Program-made: the position numbers and the translations under genes
The notes under the pieces: model-generated
What the model was told of the DNA's origin: nothing
Databases searched by the model: none
What the model saw: the letters and a program-made list of their open reading frames with translations, nothing else
Shown: piece after piece, positions 1 to 12,159 of the stretch
Numbering within the stretch: the stretch's first letter is position 1
How the letters are laid out: each line of letters begins with the position of its first letter
Source: Aquatica leii
Taxonomy: Eukaryota; Arthropoda; Insecta; Coleoptera; Lampyridae
Assembly (NCBI GenBank): GCA_035610365.1
Contig: CM069432.1
Location: 26,722,354 to 26,786,353, forward strand
Direction of reading: 5' to 3'
DNA length: 64,000 bases

Positions 1-2158
1 TTAGAAAAAAACGAGAAAGAAAACATTGTTCCGCAAACTGTAAAACCCGAAGTAAAACCTAATGATAACATAAGAAAAGATACTGTTACATCTCTGCTTA
101 CCCCAAAAGTCAAAATTTTGAGCAACATAATTATGGTTCATTCGAAAGCCAATGATGTTACACAAGAACTCAAAAATGCGGAAGAAAATCAAAACTACGA
201 CTCACACGATTTACATAATAAAATAGAATCGCATTTGTTCAAACATTCAAATTTGTCTTCTAAGTGGACAACTAGTAAGTATCAGCGAAAAGAAAGAAGA
301 AAAAGAATGAGAGAAAGTATAGTATCACTGATCAGCCATTTATAACTTCTTTCTTTTCCTTACTTAATGAAGTAGAACGTCTGACTCGAGACATTACAAC
401 CCAAAACGAAGAAATAGGAGCCGATCTAAAAAAAGTGTTAAAAATGTTTGAAAAAGTTGAAACAAATCCAAAAAATCATCTTTTAAATATGTTACTTGAT
501 ATTTCCATTAATAATTTAAAATCTTTCCACAAACGCAATAGTTACACTGAAACCATAAAACAGTTTGCATTGTACTTGTTTTATGTTGGTGGGAAACTAA
601 TGTATCAAACGCTACACGAAAACATGAAATCAGTGTTGCCATCAATAAGTTGCTTAAGAAATATGTAAAAAAAACAAGTCAAAAAATTCAAAAAGGCGTT
701 TTTGATTACGATGGTCTCAAAGAATTTTTGGAAAAAAGAAATTTGCCTAAAGTTGTATGGATCAGCGAAGATGCAACGCGAGTAACAGGAAAAATAGAAT
801 ATGATGTAAACACTAATAAACTTGTAGGATTTACCTTACCTTTAATAAAAGGAATGCCATACACAGACACATTCTTAGCAACGTCGGCCAAAACAATTTG
901 CGATTATTTTGAAAATAGTGTAAAATCAAACTATGCTTATGTAATAATGGCACAACCTTTATCTAAAGCAGCACCAGCTTATTGTCTTGCTATATTTGGA
1001 ACCGACAATAGATTCAATTCAAACGATGCCTGTCAACGATGGGAAAACATCCAAAACAACCTTCAAGATCGAAATATAACTGTATTAGGTTTTTCTTCGG
1101 ACGGTGACACTCGATTGTTAAAAGCAATGCGTCAATGTGCTAAACTTCCTCTCAGTTTAACAAATTCTAAAACATATGAATGGAGTTGGTATCAATCAGG
1201 GTATGAAAAAAACAATGCCAATTCAGTGTCTTATGTTCAAGATACGGTTCACGTAGGAACGAAGCTACGAGCAAGGCTCTTGAAGTACAACATTTTGTTA
1301 CCTATGGGCAATTTTTTTGCAGCTTCTTCCCACTTAAAGCGTTTAATTGAAGATTTTTCAAAAGACACACATTTATTGACAATGTCGGATTTAAAAACCG
1401 AAGATAAAATGAACTTTCTAGCAGCAGAAAAAATATGTTCACCAAAAGTAATCAAATTGTTAGAAAATATTCCAGAAAGTGAGGGTACCCGTGCTTATTT
1501 AAAGATAATGCAGTTATCTATATCATGTTATATGGATATGACTTTTGATATCAAAACTCGCATATATAACATCTGGTACGATCTTTTTTTTGCGAATTTG
1601 GCGGAAGTGGATTCAAAATTATCCCAATTATAAGGTTGGAGAAAACTTTATAACAACTAATTGTTATGTTTGTTTAGAGCTGAATGCTCACGCATTGATC
1701 AACATAATTTGTAATTTTCGAGAAAACACGAATTTAACACATGACATGTTTATTCCGTCGCTATTTTCTAGTCAAACATGCGAGAAGATTTTTCGAGCAA
1801 CAAGATCAATGACTTCGACATTTTCGACAGTGGTTAATTATAGCATAAAAGATATCATACGCCGAGTAGGCAGAATTAAAGCGGTGAATAATATTTTAAA
1901 TGATCTTAAAGATGTTATAATTTTTCCGAGAGAAAAGACAATAGCTACAGAAATACAATGTTAAATTTTGATATAAATGAATTTACTGATATTTGCATAG
2001 AAAATACAGTGTCAAATGCTTTAAAAGATGCTATAACGAATTTAGAAAACCTGGGAATCAATGTGAATAATAACAGTTGGAATTTTATATCAATACCTAC
2101 CATAGAAAATACCATAATTGAAAACTTAAACGGAAAGATAAGCGATGATCAAACATAA
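1..2158 (+). pseudogene. Transposase-like gene of unnamed family, P-element/hAT-like RNase H fold, frameshifted
   Basis: The reading frame is open from the left edge, so the true start lies outside. A lysine/glutamate-rich N-terminal part (1-345, then about 350-668) leads into the main ORF 650-1633 and its continuation 1545-1964 and 1958-2158. Visible motifs in order are WISEDATRVTG, GFSSDGDTRLL, QDTVHVGTKLRARLL and SQTCEKIFRATRSM. This order (D, DG, D..H..K..R, then Q..E..F...R after a helical insertion) resembles the RNase H-fold core of P-element and hAT transposases. The assignment is inference. Proteins of this type are known to me only as uncharacterised multicopy proteins of cnidarians and arthropods. 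Breaks fall near 340, 640, about 1585 (inside a run of eight T) and 1960. It could be a domesticated gene, but the number of breaks favours a decayed mobile element. Confidence 0.55.
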
Positions 2159-3102
2159 ACTAAAAAAGAAGACGACTTAGTACCTCTCATTACTCATGAT
2201 ACACATGTTGAAAACATTTTCAGTGTCCTGCCAATAAAATCAAAAAATAAAGAAAATGTTCTAGATAACGCAGAAAGTAGCTTAGTTTTAGATCTTTGTG
2301 ACATTTCCTCAACAGAAATTGGAAACGAATTAATTTTGAAAGATTTTTCGTGGAAACTTATTCAAAGTGAATCGGATACTAAAAACCACTCTAGGCCTTT
2401 TGTGAAAGAAACTTTTAAAAATAAATCAAGTGTTAAATCAAAATTATCTTTATGTTGGGTATTAGAAGAGACAAGAAATATAGTCAGTGCAGACCGTTTG
2501 CGACGTTTGATCATAAGCAATTCGCAATGCAATGCAAATCAAAAAAGTCGACACGATCAATTTTTTTAAAACAAAATCAAAAAAGAAGTGCTAGCGCCAT
2601 AATAGACTCTCAAAATAAAAAAAAGAAATATGTAAGAAAGTTGTCTACATCATCCGCAACATCTTCTGAAGATGATGCCGTTCTTAAAGATGATCACACG
2701 AACACAGAAAGTTTTCCAGGTAGCATAAGTAATGAAGAATTGGAGAATAATACAGCACCAATTAAAAAAACTTCAGAATTTCGCTTAGAAGTCAACAATT
2801 TTTATGCCGTATACTATGATAAAACTTGGTATATAGGAAGTGTTGAGGGAAGCATCGAAACATTTGGCAAAACTTGCAAAATGAAATTCCTGAAGCAGAA
2901 AAAGGAAGGCGAAAGAATCTTTTTTTGGCCCAAAAAAGATGATATTGCCGTAGTCGAAAAACAATACATCTTTTACGGACCTCTAAGTTTCACTTTGTAT
3001 CCTCGTTCGTCTGTTACACTTGATTTTGAAGAATTCCAACTAACAACAGATGATTACGAAGCTATATCTCTTGCTTATAATAGAACAAGATTAGACATTT
3101 AA
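2159..3102 (+). pseudogene. C-terminal part of the unnamed transposase-like gene, with Tudor/SAWADEE-like tail
   Basis: Two overlapping frames (2336-2569 and 2452-3102) carry a DRLRR-type basic segment, a lysine/serine-rich linker, and a final domain of about 100 residues. That domain contains FYAVYYDKTWYIGSV, KMKFLKQ, FFWPKKDDIAVVEKQYIFYGPL and a C-terminal stop at 3100-3102. This beta-rich tail resembles a domain found at the C-terminus of several metazoan transposases. A comparable, more eroded one occurs in the pogo-like element at 9322-9677. It follows the preceding transposase-like region with no other gene between, so I read it as the same element's end. A frameshift at about 2550 separates the DRLRR segment from the tail. 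Function of the tail is unproven; chromatin or methyl-lysine reading is only an analogy. Confidence 0.5.
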
Positions 3103-5501
3103 TTTTACAGAGATATTTTGCGTTCATTTATGCTTTTATTACATGCCATATGAATAAGAATCTTTTGTTAAATTTTTATTTTTGAATATGTACTTGATTT
3201 TATTTTTATTGGCTAACATATGTTTTATATTTCTATGTTTCTTGTTTTTGTAAAAAATTGAATAAAAGTTTTTAAGCTATTACAAATTTATCATTTACCT
3301 CAAATGTAAACATTAAAAAAGGAGAATAGGTACATAGTAAACATATATAAGATATGTACATATGTACAAGGATTTACGAGGAATCTTTAAAACGTACAAG
3401 GATTTACTAAAGAATTACTAAGATGTACCCGAATTGACTAGGATGTACCGGGATTTCTTAAGATGTACCGGGATTTATTAGAATGTAGTAGGATTTACTG
3501 AGGATTTCCATTAATTGGAGGCAGAAGTATAGGATTTACTTAGAAAAGAGGATGTAGGTGTACACTTTTTAGCAGACGTGTTCACCCCTCGCAATTGACT
3601 AAAATTGGTAGGTAGGTACTATTAAAATTTTTTCATCAATAAATCTCTTTTATGCTACAAATACTAAATGTAAGAACCATTTCTTTTTAATTGACACAAA
3701 TCTTATTAAAGCATAGTTTTAATGTTGCAAAACACATACAATAAAATAAACAATAAGTTAATATCTTTGTTGTTTATTATGCAGTTCGCTTTTGTTTAAA
3801 AAATAAAATAAAACCAAACAAATAAATGTAAAATCGATTTTGCGATAGAACTAATTTAAAATATTTTTATTATTGATTGTGCAAATATCAATTGAGATAT
3901 CAGTCATTTAGTTGATGTAATAATGCCATTACACAAACATTTATATCTCTTGTGAAAATAACAATATTTGTATGCAGTGTTGACAGTTAGTGGTGCAACT
4001 AACAAATTTAATCTTAAATTTAAATTTGAACAGATCAAACGAACTACGCGGCGGACCAATATTTAGATATTTGGCCCAAACATACAACTTGTTGACTACG
4101 CAAATACTGGGGTGTATTGTTCTCCTTTTTTTTATCATACTTAAGTTTTTTTTACCTGTAAATGAAAATATTTTGTTTTTTTATACAAACAATTTATACA
4201 AGTTAAGTCGATTAAAGAAAACATTATTTTTTATTTCATCCAACAAACGCGCTGTTCAAATAAAACTTAAACCTTTTTTGTTCGGCAATAAAAGCGGTTT
4301 TATAATTCATCCAATTCAATTTGATGGATGGTAATTCCTTAACATCTTCTAAAACAACAAAATTGTAAAAATCCTCAAATTATAAAATGGAAAACACCAT
4401 GGTGCTTTAATACAAATATGTACCCAGTAAACTGAATCTTTGCTCGCGGTTCGTGCGGAGCAAAATTTTGTGCAAGCCGTATTTGTACAGCATACAAAAC
4501 GAAAGTATCCTGGCGTTTGGTGAGGAAATATTTACCGACAGTTATACATTTTCCTGCTAAATAAATTATTTTAGTAAATGTCGGCATTATACAGTGTGGA
4601 GTATAAGTCAATGTTTAGCTTGAAATGATAAAGGAGTGTTTAAATGTTTGCTTTATAAAATTGCAAAGATGAGAATAATTGAGGTTGTTTTTTGAATAAT
4701 TCTACATTAAAACGAAACCATTTGCAGTTAACTTAGTGTTTTACAATAATAATTATAAAAGGAAATTGTATTAACGTTAAGTAAACGTTGTGTGTGGAAC
4801 GTTTTAAAATTCTTTACAGCGTAGTGAATGAAAGAAGACAGGAAACGTCGATGAATACGTTGTAATGTTAGCAAAATTCAATCGGTTGTCTATAAAAAGA
4901 CTTCCTTGTCAAAATACCTGAATTTAGGTGCATTTACAGTTTAAACCCCGTAACGAATTGTTAAGACGGTAGTTCGAATCGGTGAATTATGTGCGAAATG
5001 TTTCATCGGCTTTTCTCGAATATAAAGCACACGCAAATCCTTAAGAACACCTGGAAAAGTTATTAATGATTTCGAACTTACGAAAACCCTTCATCCTTTA
5101 AATTATACAGTAACTCATTAAACAAACTACTGTTTTCGAATTAAATAAGCACTGAGTCTTGCAATAAAATTTTAAATACGACGTTTAAACGAAGTTTCTG
5201 AAAAAAACGAATTGTAAGAGTACCTACTAGTTAAAATAATTACTAGAATCTTACAGACGATGAAATGTTTAAAAAAAGCTGTAAACATATGTTTCTAGTA
5301 ATAAAATGACATAAAAATTGGAAAGCATTATTATCATTTACTTAATATAGAAATTGATTTAAAAAAATTCACAGGTATCCCATACCTTGCGTAATATAAT
5401 GAACAAGGTTTATTACAATTTTCAAAAATAAGAATGTATACTGTTGCTGTATTTTGAACTATTTTTTAATCTAAATTCAGTAAAATCTACATTTCCACAA
5501 C
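3103..5501. other. AT-rich stretch without recognisable gene
   Basis: No ORF here looks like a known protein. The ORF at 3990-4334 is low-complexity and the one at 4375-4611 (minus) has no family I recognise. A degenerate short repeat lies at 3369-3505. A GTTCGAATC box near 4971 was considered as a tRNA B box and rejected. Confidence 0.6.
3369..3505. repeat. Degenerate short tandem repeat, GATGTACCGGGATTT-like
   Basis: About six imperfect copies of a 22-26 base unit built on ACAAGGATTTAC / GATGTACCGGGATTT follow one another. The two best copies are at about 3443 and 3464 (GATGTACCGGGATTTNTTA). It resembles a small decayed minisatellite. Confidence 0.6.
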
Positions 5502-5655
5502 CAGTGGCGGCTGGTGGTCAATACTGCAGGAAGGTCATTTCCAAATTAAAACTTTAAAAATTCATTCTTACTTAAGAAAATAGTTATATTTCAAGACAAT
5601 TTCGTATTTTTTGGAGGGTCATTGACCAATTGATCTAATGGAGAAGCCGCCACTG
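5502..5655. mobile_element. 154-bp hAT-type MITE with 11-bp inverted termini and 8-bp TSD
   Basis: The element begins CAGTGGCGGCT and ends with the exact reverse complement AGCCGCCACTG. The flanks are TCCACAAC on the left and TGCACAAC on the right, an 8-bp target duplication with one mismatch. CAGTG termini and 8-bp duplications are typical of the hAT superfamily. It contains no coding capacity. A second, left-truncated copy ends at 41854. Confidence 0.85.
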
Positions 5656-6912
5656 TGCACAACATGTTTTGGATAATCGTCATACTCTTTTTTCTTACAA
5701 ATTGTTTCATCCTTTTAATAACATCAAATTCTTGAATTACTAGAATTGATTTATATTAAAATATCAAATAAAAATTTTTTGTTGAACTGATCGTTCAACA
5801 TTTCAATTATGATTTTAAACTTAAATTTTCTTAGATTTGTTTCTAAATTGCACCATCTTCTTTTTTTAAAATAATTTACATTTAACATTTTGTAAACCTT
5901 CGATTTTTTAATTATTTAGTTACAAATTTTCATATTTAACATTTTTCAAAAAAAATGTAAGTTAAACATTTTAGGTAATATTAACTTTTTATAAGTTGTA
6001 AATATTTTTTGTAGACTTTTCTGAAGATGAGCTTTATTATTTTAAAGCTCGAAACATATGTAAGAAATACATTTTGAAAGTTAACGAATGTATTATTGGT
6101 GGACTGGTAATTTGAATAATTTAAAAATTGACCAATAACAATGAATCTCCTTAACAAATTAAAAATTTGCCGATTCTATAATTTTTTCTCGTATTAATAT
6201 TAAACAAATGAAAAAAAAACAAACTGACTAAAAAACATTAAAAAAATAAACTTTACTATAACATGAATCCTCTCTCTAGTCTTAACTGATTTATAACGCT
6301 AATAATATCTACAATTGCTTGACTGTAGTAAACATCTATATTTTGGTCGAGTTGCTTTTGGTGACCACCGCGGCTTTTTTTGCGACTAAGGGTAGCTTTG
6401 TCGGTGTCGTAAGAGTTGTTTTTCTTGCAAATCATCGAAACCGCCACAATTTTTGTATTGAAATGATTTGCTTAATAACCTAAAATAACCGATAAACTAT
6501 TACCCTAAAACGGTGCAAGATAGAAGAAAGTTGCACATAACCATTTTTATAGAGAACAAAATTTACTATAAAAAAGTCGGCAGAAGAGTACAATTACCTT
6601 CAATACTTTAGAAGATACACGTGTGTAAAGTTGCACAAAAATTACATTGAAATTCTGTAATTCTTAAACTATTAGATATTATTATACACTCCCGCGGACC
6701 TTTTTGTAGTGAATTTTGTGCTCAATAAATTGTTTATGTACAATTTTCATCTATATTGTACCGTTTTTGCAGCGTACGAGGCGGAAGTTTGCGCGAATCT
6801 AATTCTGCAATTATTATAATCATTTTTCACCACTGCTGAGTGAAATTACGGCTTATTATATTTTTAGAACATAAAACGAATCATAAGGAATATCTTGTTT
6901 AATAATAATAAA
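5656..6912. other. AT-rich spacer without recognisable gene
   Basis: No protein family is recognisable. A 63-codon minus-strand ORF at 6256-6447 has no visible domain and no homologue I know. Confidence 0.5.
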
Positions 6913-8420
6913 CACTCCCAAGCAACATTTTGTAACCGTGGTTACGTCGTAACCAGTTGCAAATTAGTAACATTTAGCACCATGGTAAATAAACCGTTGC
7001 AGCAACGTAGCAGCAACTTTCGTAATTTACTGAGGTTTCAAATCTATTACAGAAATAACCATTTTACAACTATGGTTATAAGTAAGTTTTTCTTAAACCC
7101 TTATGTAATTACAGTGTCAATTTAGTGACATTAAAATCTTCATTTCAGTTTCGAGTGTAACAGTCTTGAAACTATGGTTACAAATGTGAATTTCTAAAAC
7201 TACACTACAGTGTTAATCTATACTTTCAAACAGCAACAGAAGAAGTGCATTTTACGAGATTTTTATAAGACACATAGTCCATTATCATTATCCAATAAAC
7301 AGTACCGAAAGTGTTTCTAATTCAAAACTACGTAAGTACAATTATTGGTCTATTATATTACTATAATTTTAATCGTGCATTTAAACTACTGTTTCTAATT
7401 TAATCAACGTTGAAGAATTAGTTGCCAATTATAAGTAAGCAAATTTTAAATTGATTTTATTTTCTGCTAGGATAAAATAGAATTTGATTGCAAGGACATT
7501 ACAATATTACACACAGTGATCAGAACGTGTAAATTAGATCGCCATTGCGAACACCTATAATCTTTAAAAAAGCAGTCGAGATTATGATCATTGAACCGAT
7601 TATAATTGCACATGTGCATTTGTAGCCTAATACAAATATTTAACTAAGAATTACGTAGACGCATTAAACTATAACATGTGAGGAATATCTTAATCCGCCA
7701 TGGTCTTTTAACACAAAGACACAAAATTTATGCATTTACTATTTACAAAATTTATAAATAATAGACATAATCCGCTTTTCTTGAAAATTTGCCGTAAAAA
7801 CCTGTTTACTGGTACCTACTTGCAACAGATGTAAAAATTCTTTTATTATATCTTTTTTGTTTGAATTTAGTTCTATAAGAAACTATAAAAATTTAAATAA
7901 TGTACATTTATTATAACTTTTTATATATCTGTATCTTTTTATTAATATATTTGTATCTCTACTTTTGTTTTAATCTTTATGATGCAGTTAGTAACTAAAA
8001 TCTTGGATAAGTTGCTTAACAAAGCGGTTATAAAGAGTTTCAAATAATGGTAATAAGCATGTTTTCGAAACAGTTACATAGCAGTTTCTGTAAACGGTAG
8101 CTACAATGTTACAAATCAATTACAAAACCGTGATGATAAACTATTACAGAAACGATTCAGAATAGGTAAACATGATTTGTAAAAAACCGTTATAGCAACG
8201 CTGCAAAACAGTTACAAAGTAGTAATTGCAACGGTTTCAGACACGTTGTAAAAAAAACGGTTATAATATTACTGCAGTTGCCTTGCAACTGACCAAATCC
8301 GGTATTGACAACGTATCAGGAAAGACTCAGCAACTATTCTGTAACTAAATACCTTACTGAAACCATAGTTGCAAGAGAGTTTTACAACCGTTTTGTAACT
8401 GATTTTTGCTACTTGGGACT
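6913..8420. mobile_element. Candidate 1.5-kb non-autonomous DNA transposon with repetitive interior
   Basis: The left end reads CACTCCCAAGCAAC and the right end, reverse-complemented, reads AGTCCCAAGTAGC, an imperfect inverted repeat. Just inside both ends, and again at about 8060-8290, motifs such as CAGTTACAAA, AACCGTTTTGTAAC and CGGTTATAA recur in both orientations. This gives subterminal repeat blocks as in non-autonomous DNA elements. No transposase is present and a target duplication is not clear, so the exact boundaries are provisional. Confidence 0.45.
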
Positions 8421-8972
8421 ACATACAAAAAATACAAAAAATAAAGTGAAATTAGGCACTACCGCAAGTTTCAGATTTCAACACTAAAATCATTTTGCTC
8501 TTACTGAATCGTTTTCACTTAATGATAACTTCACCGTTTAGAGTGTAAATCAAAAGGTTATGTTGGTACCGTTTTGTTAAGTTGTAGATTGGCGAAAAAA
8601 AAAATAAGCACGCCAATGACACAAATGTTAAAAATCTCAGTCATGGCTAAAACTGTAATTTCATAGATTAAAATTATAGAGGAATCATTTGCATAAGACA
8701 GTGTGTGTTGTTTTATTACTACCATCAGCTTCCATAAAATATTAAGGACCCAGTAATTCAAGTATTGTGGTAGTTGTTATATATTTAATAATTCATTTAC
8801 ATTTTAATGACATACTGTAAAAATACATTGTTTCGGTTACCATGTTATATTTCGATTGTTGTATACTGTGACATGCCCCCCTTTAATATCTAACTTTTTT
8901 TTTTGATGGTAGCTTTAACACGCGCCCACTTGCAGAAATCTTGCTTGTAAGTTGGTTGTTAGCACCTAAAGT
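8421..8972. other. Spacer without recognisable gene
   Basis: The minus-strand ORF at 8558-8761 is AT-driven and matches nothing I know. There is a short GC-rich patch near 8872-8885. Confidence 0.5.
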
Positions 8973-11160
8973 AGGGGAGAGTGTGGAAAATTCAACCACT
9001 TTTCATATTTTGTCTTGTATTTTTTGAAAGAATTATCATTTTGTCCATTTCGCTGTATAGGTACTTGATTGAAGTAAGGCATTTAATGAATACTGAACCA
9101 ACAAAATATGAAATAAAATATATAATAACTGATTCTGATATTTTTTTCGAAACGTCTATTTTGGTTGAATCTACCCCAGGCACGAGGAACCTTCAACCAC
9201 GGCTTCGGGTGAATACAACCAGTGTTACAAAATCACTCTATTTCAGAGAAAAATATTTATTGGCCCAAAGTTGAGTGTACATATACTTGATGATATGAAG
9301 TAAGGTTTAATTCATAAAAAATTATCGGATATTCCAGTCCTTGAAGTTGAATTTGAATTTGAATAATGCTGAAGTCCTGACAGTTCCACAAGTCATAGGT
9401 GTGGGCAGGATTGCTACTATCTGGTCTCTCTCAACTGTGGCAATATCTTCAACTGAAGGAAAATGAATGTGCTCGAAGTATTTTTTCTTCTCAAGAATTT
9501 CACTTCGTATTCGGCATTGACTTTCGATAATACCTTTCCTATGTAGTAGATTACAGATGATTTTGAACAATATTTTACTATCACAAAATCAGCAACTTTT
9601 ACGACATATTCATCACATGATTCAATACAAAAATCATCTACAGATGAGCTGTCATCAGAATCTTTTAAAAAACTCACAGAACTGTTCGAGGAACTTTCAC
9701 AGGTGTGGAAAATCTTCCGCTTTGTAGTTTTTGCGGCTTTTAAAGACAGTTTTCTTTTTTTTTTCTAGTTCTATTTGCTGCAGTTCGTTGAACTCTGACG
9801 TTGAAGTGTAGATCTTTGACTTGTATTCTCTCCTTTTTCTCTTACTTGTCTTCTTCTTAAGTGATCTAGGTAGCGGCCTCACATCTTGGATTCGAATCTT
9901 AGATTTATTTCCATTCATCATTTGCATTTCATTTCCATCGCTTCTGTCCTCATTTTTCCTGTCATTTCCATCATTTGTGATACATTTTGTTCTCGTAATC
10001 AGGTCTACGCCTACCTTCTCTCAGACTTCTTCAGTTTTGTCTTTATTGCTATTGTCCTTTGAGCAGCTAGGTTGTGCTATCTGGTTTTGATTTGTATCCT
10101 GTTTTTCCGTTGAATTATTATTAAATAAACTGTCACAGAAGTCATCGTCGCTGAAGACTTGTCTATTCAAAGGCCATATGCGTGTTTTCGTAAAAGCATT
10201 GGTTATATTCGAAACTGTAAAAGCTCAAATAAATGCTGTTTTAGTCAACTCGCCTATGTTTTTTTTATTGTAATTACTTCCCCATGATGTGAAACTAACC
10301 AATCGTTAAAAGCAGTTGCTAGAGATGATTTAAATGCAAACAATGAGTTGTGTATGGCGGGAAAGACAACATTTCTATTCCAGATTCTCTACATACTTTT
10401 ACTGCTTCAAATGATACATGTTCAGTTTAGAGCAGCGAGTATGTTTTATAATGTGATCAATAACTTTCAGAAACAACTCTTTTGTCACCTATCCTAATTT
10501 GTTGTTGAGAACTAAAGATGAAGCAGGAGCACCAGTGATGTATTCGTGGGAATTTTTCATTCTGGAAACAACATAAACTGGTGGAAAGGCATTTCCTAAA
10601 GCCATTTACGATACCATCAAACGTCACTAACTCTCCTCTTTTGCCAGAAGATATTTTCCCTACTTGTTTCTTCCCTTTTTTAGAAACTACGTTAATTGTT
10701 CTCATCACGGTGGTGACGCCACTCTTATCCAAGTTATAGATTTTTTCGACTTTGAATTTGAATTTTTCTAACAGAGAGAGATAGTGTGCAAAGAAATTTT
10801 CGACTTTCTTTTTGTTGAAACCCATTGATCTTAAGAAACTGGTGCTCTCTGGTTTTCTAAGAGCAAGTTCAAGATGTCTTGCCATATAACCATAAAACCA
10901 ATCAACACCTTGAAAACAAATTGGTCATTGAATAAAATGCTGTCTATATGATGATACATTAGATTATAGAAATAGAAAATGTTATACTTACTAGCCATTT
11001 TATTGTCTGTCCATTAGGAAGAACATTTGCATTCAGGTATCTTAGATGCAAATTCATATGCGAGAAATCGAATTTGTTTATATGATAGACCATAATGAAG
11101 ACGCGAACACTCTTTTATAAATTTTGAGAGATCTTGTTTTTTTTCAGAAAACATAAAAAG
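8973..11160 (-). mobile_element. Pogo/Tigger-like (IS630-Tc1-mariner superfamily) transposon, decayed
   Basis: A terminus-like sequence GTAGGGGAGAGTGTGG at 8971 includes a TA, the expected target dinucleotide. It lies downstream of the minus-strand transposase pseudogene. The matching right terminus was not found, so the right boundary is set by the coding remnant. A Penelope fragment follows immediately at 11220. Confidence 0.6.
9322..11160 (-). pseudogene. Pogo/Tigger-like DDE transposase pseudogene
   Basis: On the minus strand, an N-terminal helix-turn-helix-like segment (about 11160-10995, ..YGLSYKQIRFLAYEFA..) is followed by an intron with GTAAGT donor and TTTCAAG acceptor (10909-10991). 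Next comes the ORF 10885-10457 with LALRKPESTSFLRSMGFNKK, KIYNLDKSGVTTV and KKQVGKISSGKRGELVT. These are classic JRK/Tigger/pogo DDE landmarks, with the first catalytic Asp in NLDKSG. Further frames at 10300-10130 keep FTVSNITNAFTKTRIWPLNR, and the end (9927-9322) holds a basic linker and an eroded Tudor-like tail. At least five frame changes and stops make it inactive. Confidence 0.85.
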
Positions 11161-11219
11161 AAACCTAAAACAAAATGACTACCCATAGAAAATAATAGTA
11201 GAACTTCTTCATAAACACC

Positions 11220-11500
11220 AAACCAACATAAGGTTGCAACCAAAAAAAGAAGAACTACCAAAAGCGCTATGTCAGAGGCTTATATGAGACGAGAAAACGC
11301 ATACGAAGGAGTTGCAAAACCAATACATTGTTTAGATCATCAACTACCATTAGAAATATGATCTGCATCTACCAAATTCCGTGTGAATGTGGCAGATCAG
11401 AAATAGAGAAAACCAGAAGACTTTTAGAAGTCAGACTGAAAGAACACATAATTCATACAACATAGAATAAAATGGGATGGGGCAAAGATCATATACAAAG
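11220..11500 (+). pseudogene. Penelope-like element fragment, GIY-YIG endonuclease region
   Basis: Plus-strand translation gives IYQIPCECGRSEIEKTRRLL followed by EVRLKEHI. It is the start of the GIY-YIG endonuclease domain that ends Penelope-like retroelement proteins, with the canonical Tyr/Gly of the second motif already mutated. It is too short and broken for an ORF of its own. It is a copy distinct from the opposite-strand Penelope relic at 12160-13195. Confidence 0.65.
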
Positions 11501-12159
11501 AGACTAACATTAGTACTAAAAAAAATTTAAAGAAGCAGCTGTCATCATTAACAACAAGGAGATCTTCGCGCAACCTAGTGTAGAAATATCCAAAAGTTTA
11601 ACTTGAAAAGTAAAATTTTAGCTTAGGCATGAAAGTCAAGTTTTTTAAAAATAAAAGCTTGGCGTGGCTTGATGTTTGTAAATACAGGCTTGGTTTAGTT
11701 TTCAAGCTTACCCAAACTTTCAAGCTTTTTCAAAATTTTTCTTGCTCCTTCAGCAAAAGTAGTTTATGGCCTTGGAACACTTACCCCGCACGTATCGGGA
11801 GTTCTCGCAGCTCATAGGAAGGAACCACCGCGGCCAATTCATTTATTCGGGAAATGTTCATTCAACCATACTCTTACATTACGAGCAAAGTGAGCATGTT
11901 ATGACGTATGTACGTTCAACGGCATCTCGTCAATAACTTCAATAACTTGTTCCAATGCATGATGGTACCCATTGACATTAAAACGATTTGGTATATTATT
12001 TTTGAGGCTTTCGCGACCTTGATTTTTTAACAAATAAATATTTTCGGGTTTTGAACCGCGTTCTATATTTACACTTTTCACGAAATTCATAAAACTTAGA
12101 AAGCTTACAAATTTTGAAAAATTTACAATATTTAACGTTTCGACAGTCATGTCGCTGTT
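11501..12159. other. Spacer, probably Penelope untranslated or flanking sequence
   Basis: No conserved protein is visible. The minus-strand ORF at 11899-12150 lies just downstream of the Penelope relic and may be its 3' flank. Short AAGCTTG-rich direct repeats occur at 11650-11735. Confidence 0.4.

Noticed and set aside
3990..4334. 114-codon ORF with hydrophobic stretches
   Set aside because: Composition follows local AT bias, and no conserved motif was seen.
4960..4995. GTTCGAATC box resembling a tRNA or SINE B box
   Set aside because: No A box at the right distance and no cloverleaf stems could be built.
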